64,000 nucleotides of DNA from assembly GCA_038030265.1 (NCBI GenBank), contig CM075942.1, positions 52,914,751 to 52,978,750 of the forward strand. Direction: 5' to 3'. The notes below the pieces were generated by a model, which was given only the letters and a program-made list of their open reading frames with translations, did not search any database and had not been told where the DNA came from. Below, piece after piece: positions 62,076 to 64,000 of the stretch. A program made the translations under genes and the position numbers. The DNA comes from Corythucha ciliata (Eukaryota > Arthropoda > Insecta > Hemiptera > Tingidae). The stretch's first letter is position 1, and every line of letters starts with the position of its first letter.

Positions 62076-63964
62076 TTACCGCGCTTCCGATTTGATCGAA
62101 TGCGTATAGTCACGAGTTCCACGGCGTTTAAGTGTGAAATCCCGCTCGCCGGTCGCTTGATATGAATCTCGCCACTGGACCCAACCGTGGCGACAGATGG
62201 GATCAACAGGACCCCAGTTTCGAGTTGGTTTCAGGCTACTCGCCAACTTCTGTAATAAAAAACGAAATTCATATTGATGTAAAAAAACGCACGTTCTCAG
62301 TGAGGGCACCAGAGCCAGACCCGGTTCGCGGCCTATCAGCTTGGTCCTCATTTTCGCTTCTACTCCTTCTCGTGACACCGCGTTACTGACGGCTCTGACT
62401 TCGCCCTTCACGATAAAAATGAATTTAACTTGTTATATTTACCTGTGCGAAGTTGTAGTCGACCTGCGCGGATATTTGCCATATCGCAGTCACTACAATG
62501 ATGAACCAAAGGGCTCCGTAGAGTACCCATCCGGTTAAAAACACCCAATAATCGTCTGAATCGCTGTCTTCACCCGTGAGGGGCATTAGGAAAAATGACG
62601 CAATTTCAACTCCCTGTGTGATAGTAAGTAGAGGAGAAGTGTCAGTTTCAACTGTGGACGATTGAAAATTGGCCTGGGTATTACTATTATGAAGATTGGA
62701 GTTGTGAACCATATCGAATTCCAAAATTTTGACAGTTTATAGCCGAGGACGAACTCGAAATCATTTCGAATTGACTCAATCCCGTAGATCCAGATGAATC
62801 CTATGAGTTCCAGTGCTGTGGACATGGCGACCATGTGGCCGATGACGTAATAGTCGAGCATATGAAGGAATTTCAACCTTTCCTGAAGATAAAGAACGGG
62901 AGTTTTCACAATGTTCGATCTTAAATTCCACCTGGGTGTTACCGGTAGCATTACGGCGATACCGGCAGTGAAACCAACGGCACAGACGAGTGTTGACACG
63001 AGCCACGATCGCCATTTGTTTTTGCATTCGACCGACACGGAGACGACAACGGTGTAGACGAGTGCGACCATGCTGGTGAAACCGGACAGGATGATCATGA
63101 GATAGGCGAGCATGGACCAGATTTGAGCGTCGGCGCCGAAACAACACGAGGCGACTCGATAGATGACGTTCATGACGAACAGGAGGGGAATGTCGGGGAC
63201 TTGATCCAGAGGTCCGAGTTTGCCGAGCCAGAGGTAGACGAGGACCACGCCGGCGATGCCCACGGCCAGGTTGAATAGAACGTAAAAAAATGCCGTCCTG
63301 TACGATTTTTCAAAATTATTATTTTTAAGAAAAGAAGGAAAAAATAACGCTTGAACGAACCAAAAAGCGTTGCTTTTCGAATAAATGCTACCCGCCGCTG
63401 TTGTTATATTCCCGAAGCCGATTTGTGTTGAAAAGAAAAATTGAACAATCGCATAGTACCACGTCTGTAAAAACAAACAAAAAATCGAACCACTCCACAT
63501 TAAAAACTTCTCCCCCCCCAAACCCTCCTTACATCAAATTTCAAGACTGGCTCCCAGCTGAATCGAATTAGAGCGTCAATCCCTTTTGAATCGTTCGTAA
63601 GTTGCTGAGCCATCAGCGCGACAATAATCCCAATGAGGGGAAGGCTTAGGAAGAACGCCGACGCTTTGTACGATCTGACTCCGCGAGATATGCTGTAAAT
63701 CGTAAAAAATAAAAATAAAAAAAGTCCGCGTTCGAACCGAGAATTCGCATTACCACAGCATGACAAACGCCCAGAGAAGGAACAGCAGGGTGATGTCGAC
63801 ACCGAACCACATTGGATCTTCGTTGGGCGACTTTAAAAACGTCTTCCTAAAACCACATAAAACGTTTTATTTTCGAGAATAAAAAAAATTATTCGTTTCA
63901 ACGGCTCTTACTCTAAACAGCTGTCGTCCTCCACAATAAGGCTCCTCGCTTCCTGAATGATCGC
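62076..63964 (-). CDS. SLC6-family Na+-coupled transporter, 3' part (5' end beyond window)
   Basis: Neurotransmitter/amino acid symporter-fold protein of the plasma membrane. Minus-strand exons: 63964-63912, 63846-63754, 63692-63533, 63464-63361, 63297-62943, 62882-62685, 62613-62443 and 62249-62076, in phase, about 435 residues. Family blocks: TM4-5 (FVMLCISRGVRSYKASAFF), TM6 (AIVQFFFSTQIGFGNIT), TM8 (FGADAQIWSMLAYLMIILSG), TM10 (LDYYVIGHM, ELIGFIWIYG) and the post-TM12 tail KLASSLKPTRNWGPVDP. TM1-TM3 are missing upstream. Two introns (63298-63360 and 62883-62942) are 63 and 60 bp and stop-free, so they masquerade as coding. The stop at 62076-62078 overlaps a possible GTAAGC donor, leaving a further C-terminal exon possible. 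Core residues differ from classic members (TM6 STQIG, TM8 ADAQ). I do not assign a subfamily. Confidence 0.88.
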
Positions 63965-64000
63965 CTGGAAACACACAAAATAAAATTGTCCGTCTCCACA

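Noticed and set aside
62586..63521. A single 311-residue SLC6 exon
   Set aside because: It would include two in-frame introns and read past a donor; family spacing supports three separate exons here.

Overview
This is a 64-kb piece of an intron-rich animal nuclear genome, almost certainly an arthropod. The evidence is a GABA-gated chloride channel of the insect/crustacean Rdl type with a pair of alternative exons, four further spliced animal genes with GT-AG introns (many only 60-90 bp), AATAAA signals, and a heavy load of animal DNA transposons and a Penelope-like retroelement. I cannot assign the species or order. No bacterial-style genes, operons, CRISPR arrays or tRNA/rRNA genes were recognised.

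Layout. (1) 1209-13661, plus strand: 3' two thirds of Rdl, from two alternative ligand-domain exons through TM1-TM4 to the stop; the upstream exons lie before the window. Its large introns hold a 1.75-kb foldback transposon, a small MITE and degenerate short repeats. (2) 13662-19569: AT-rich 3' flank, small inverted-repeat elements and a 20-bp minisatellite. (3) 19570-22016, minus strand: a complete 12-exon SLC7/LAT-type amino acid transporter. (4) 22017-32908: a transposon field with a 1.7-kb tandem duplication, a 1.5-kb palindrome, a Penelope-like endonuclease remnant and nested MITEs. (5) 32909-35057, plus strand: a complete 9-exon QTRT2 gene. (6) 35058-55348: mostly repeats, including a 3.0-kb hAT-like element with 8-bp target duplications and a large internal palindrome; a possible promoter and non-coding first exon for the next gene lies near 46.1 kb. 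(7) 55349-61118, plus strand: a complete 10-exon SLC36/PAT-type amino acid transporter, with a second hAT-like element in its intron 5. (8) 62076-63964, minus strand: the 3' part of an SLC6-family transporter, tail-to-tail with SLC36 and running off the right edge.

Three of the five genes are amino-acid or solute transporters of different superfamilies (SLC7, SLC36, SLC6) and one is a ligand-gated channel. Nothing shows co-regulation, so I treat the neighbourhood as ordinary. All exon joins were derived by hand from reading-frame continuity, GT-AG boundaries and remembered family patterns.

The most unusual material is non-coding. There are three intact mobile elements with readable target-site duplications. 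A degenerate ~30-bp repeat family recurs at about eight loci in both orientations. A CTGAAGA-hairpin-GAAACCGGT motif, compatible with a hammerhead-ribozyme core, is shared by the Penelope-like remnant and two other inverted-repeat retroelement-like loci.
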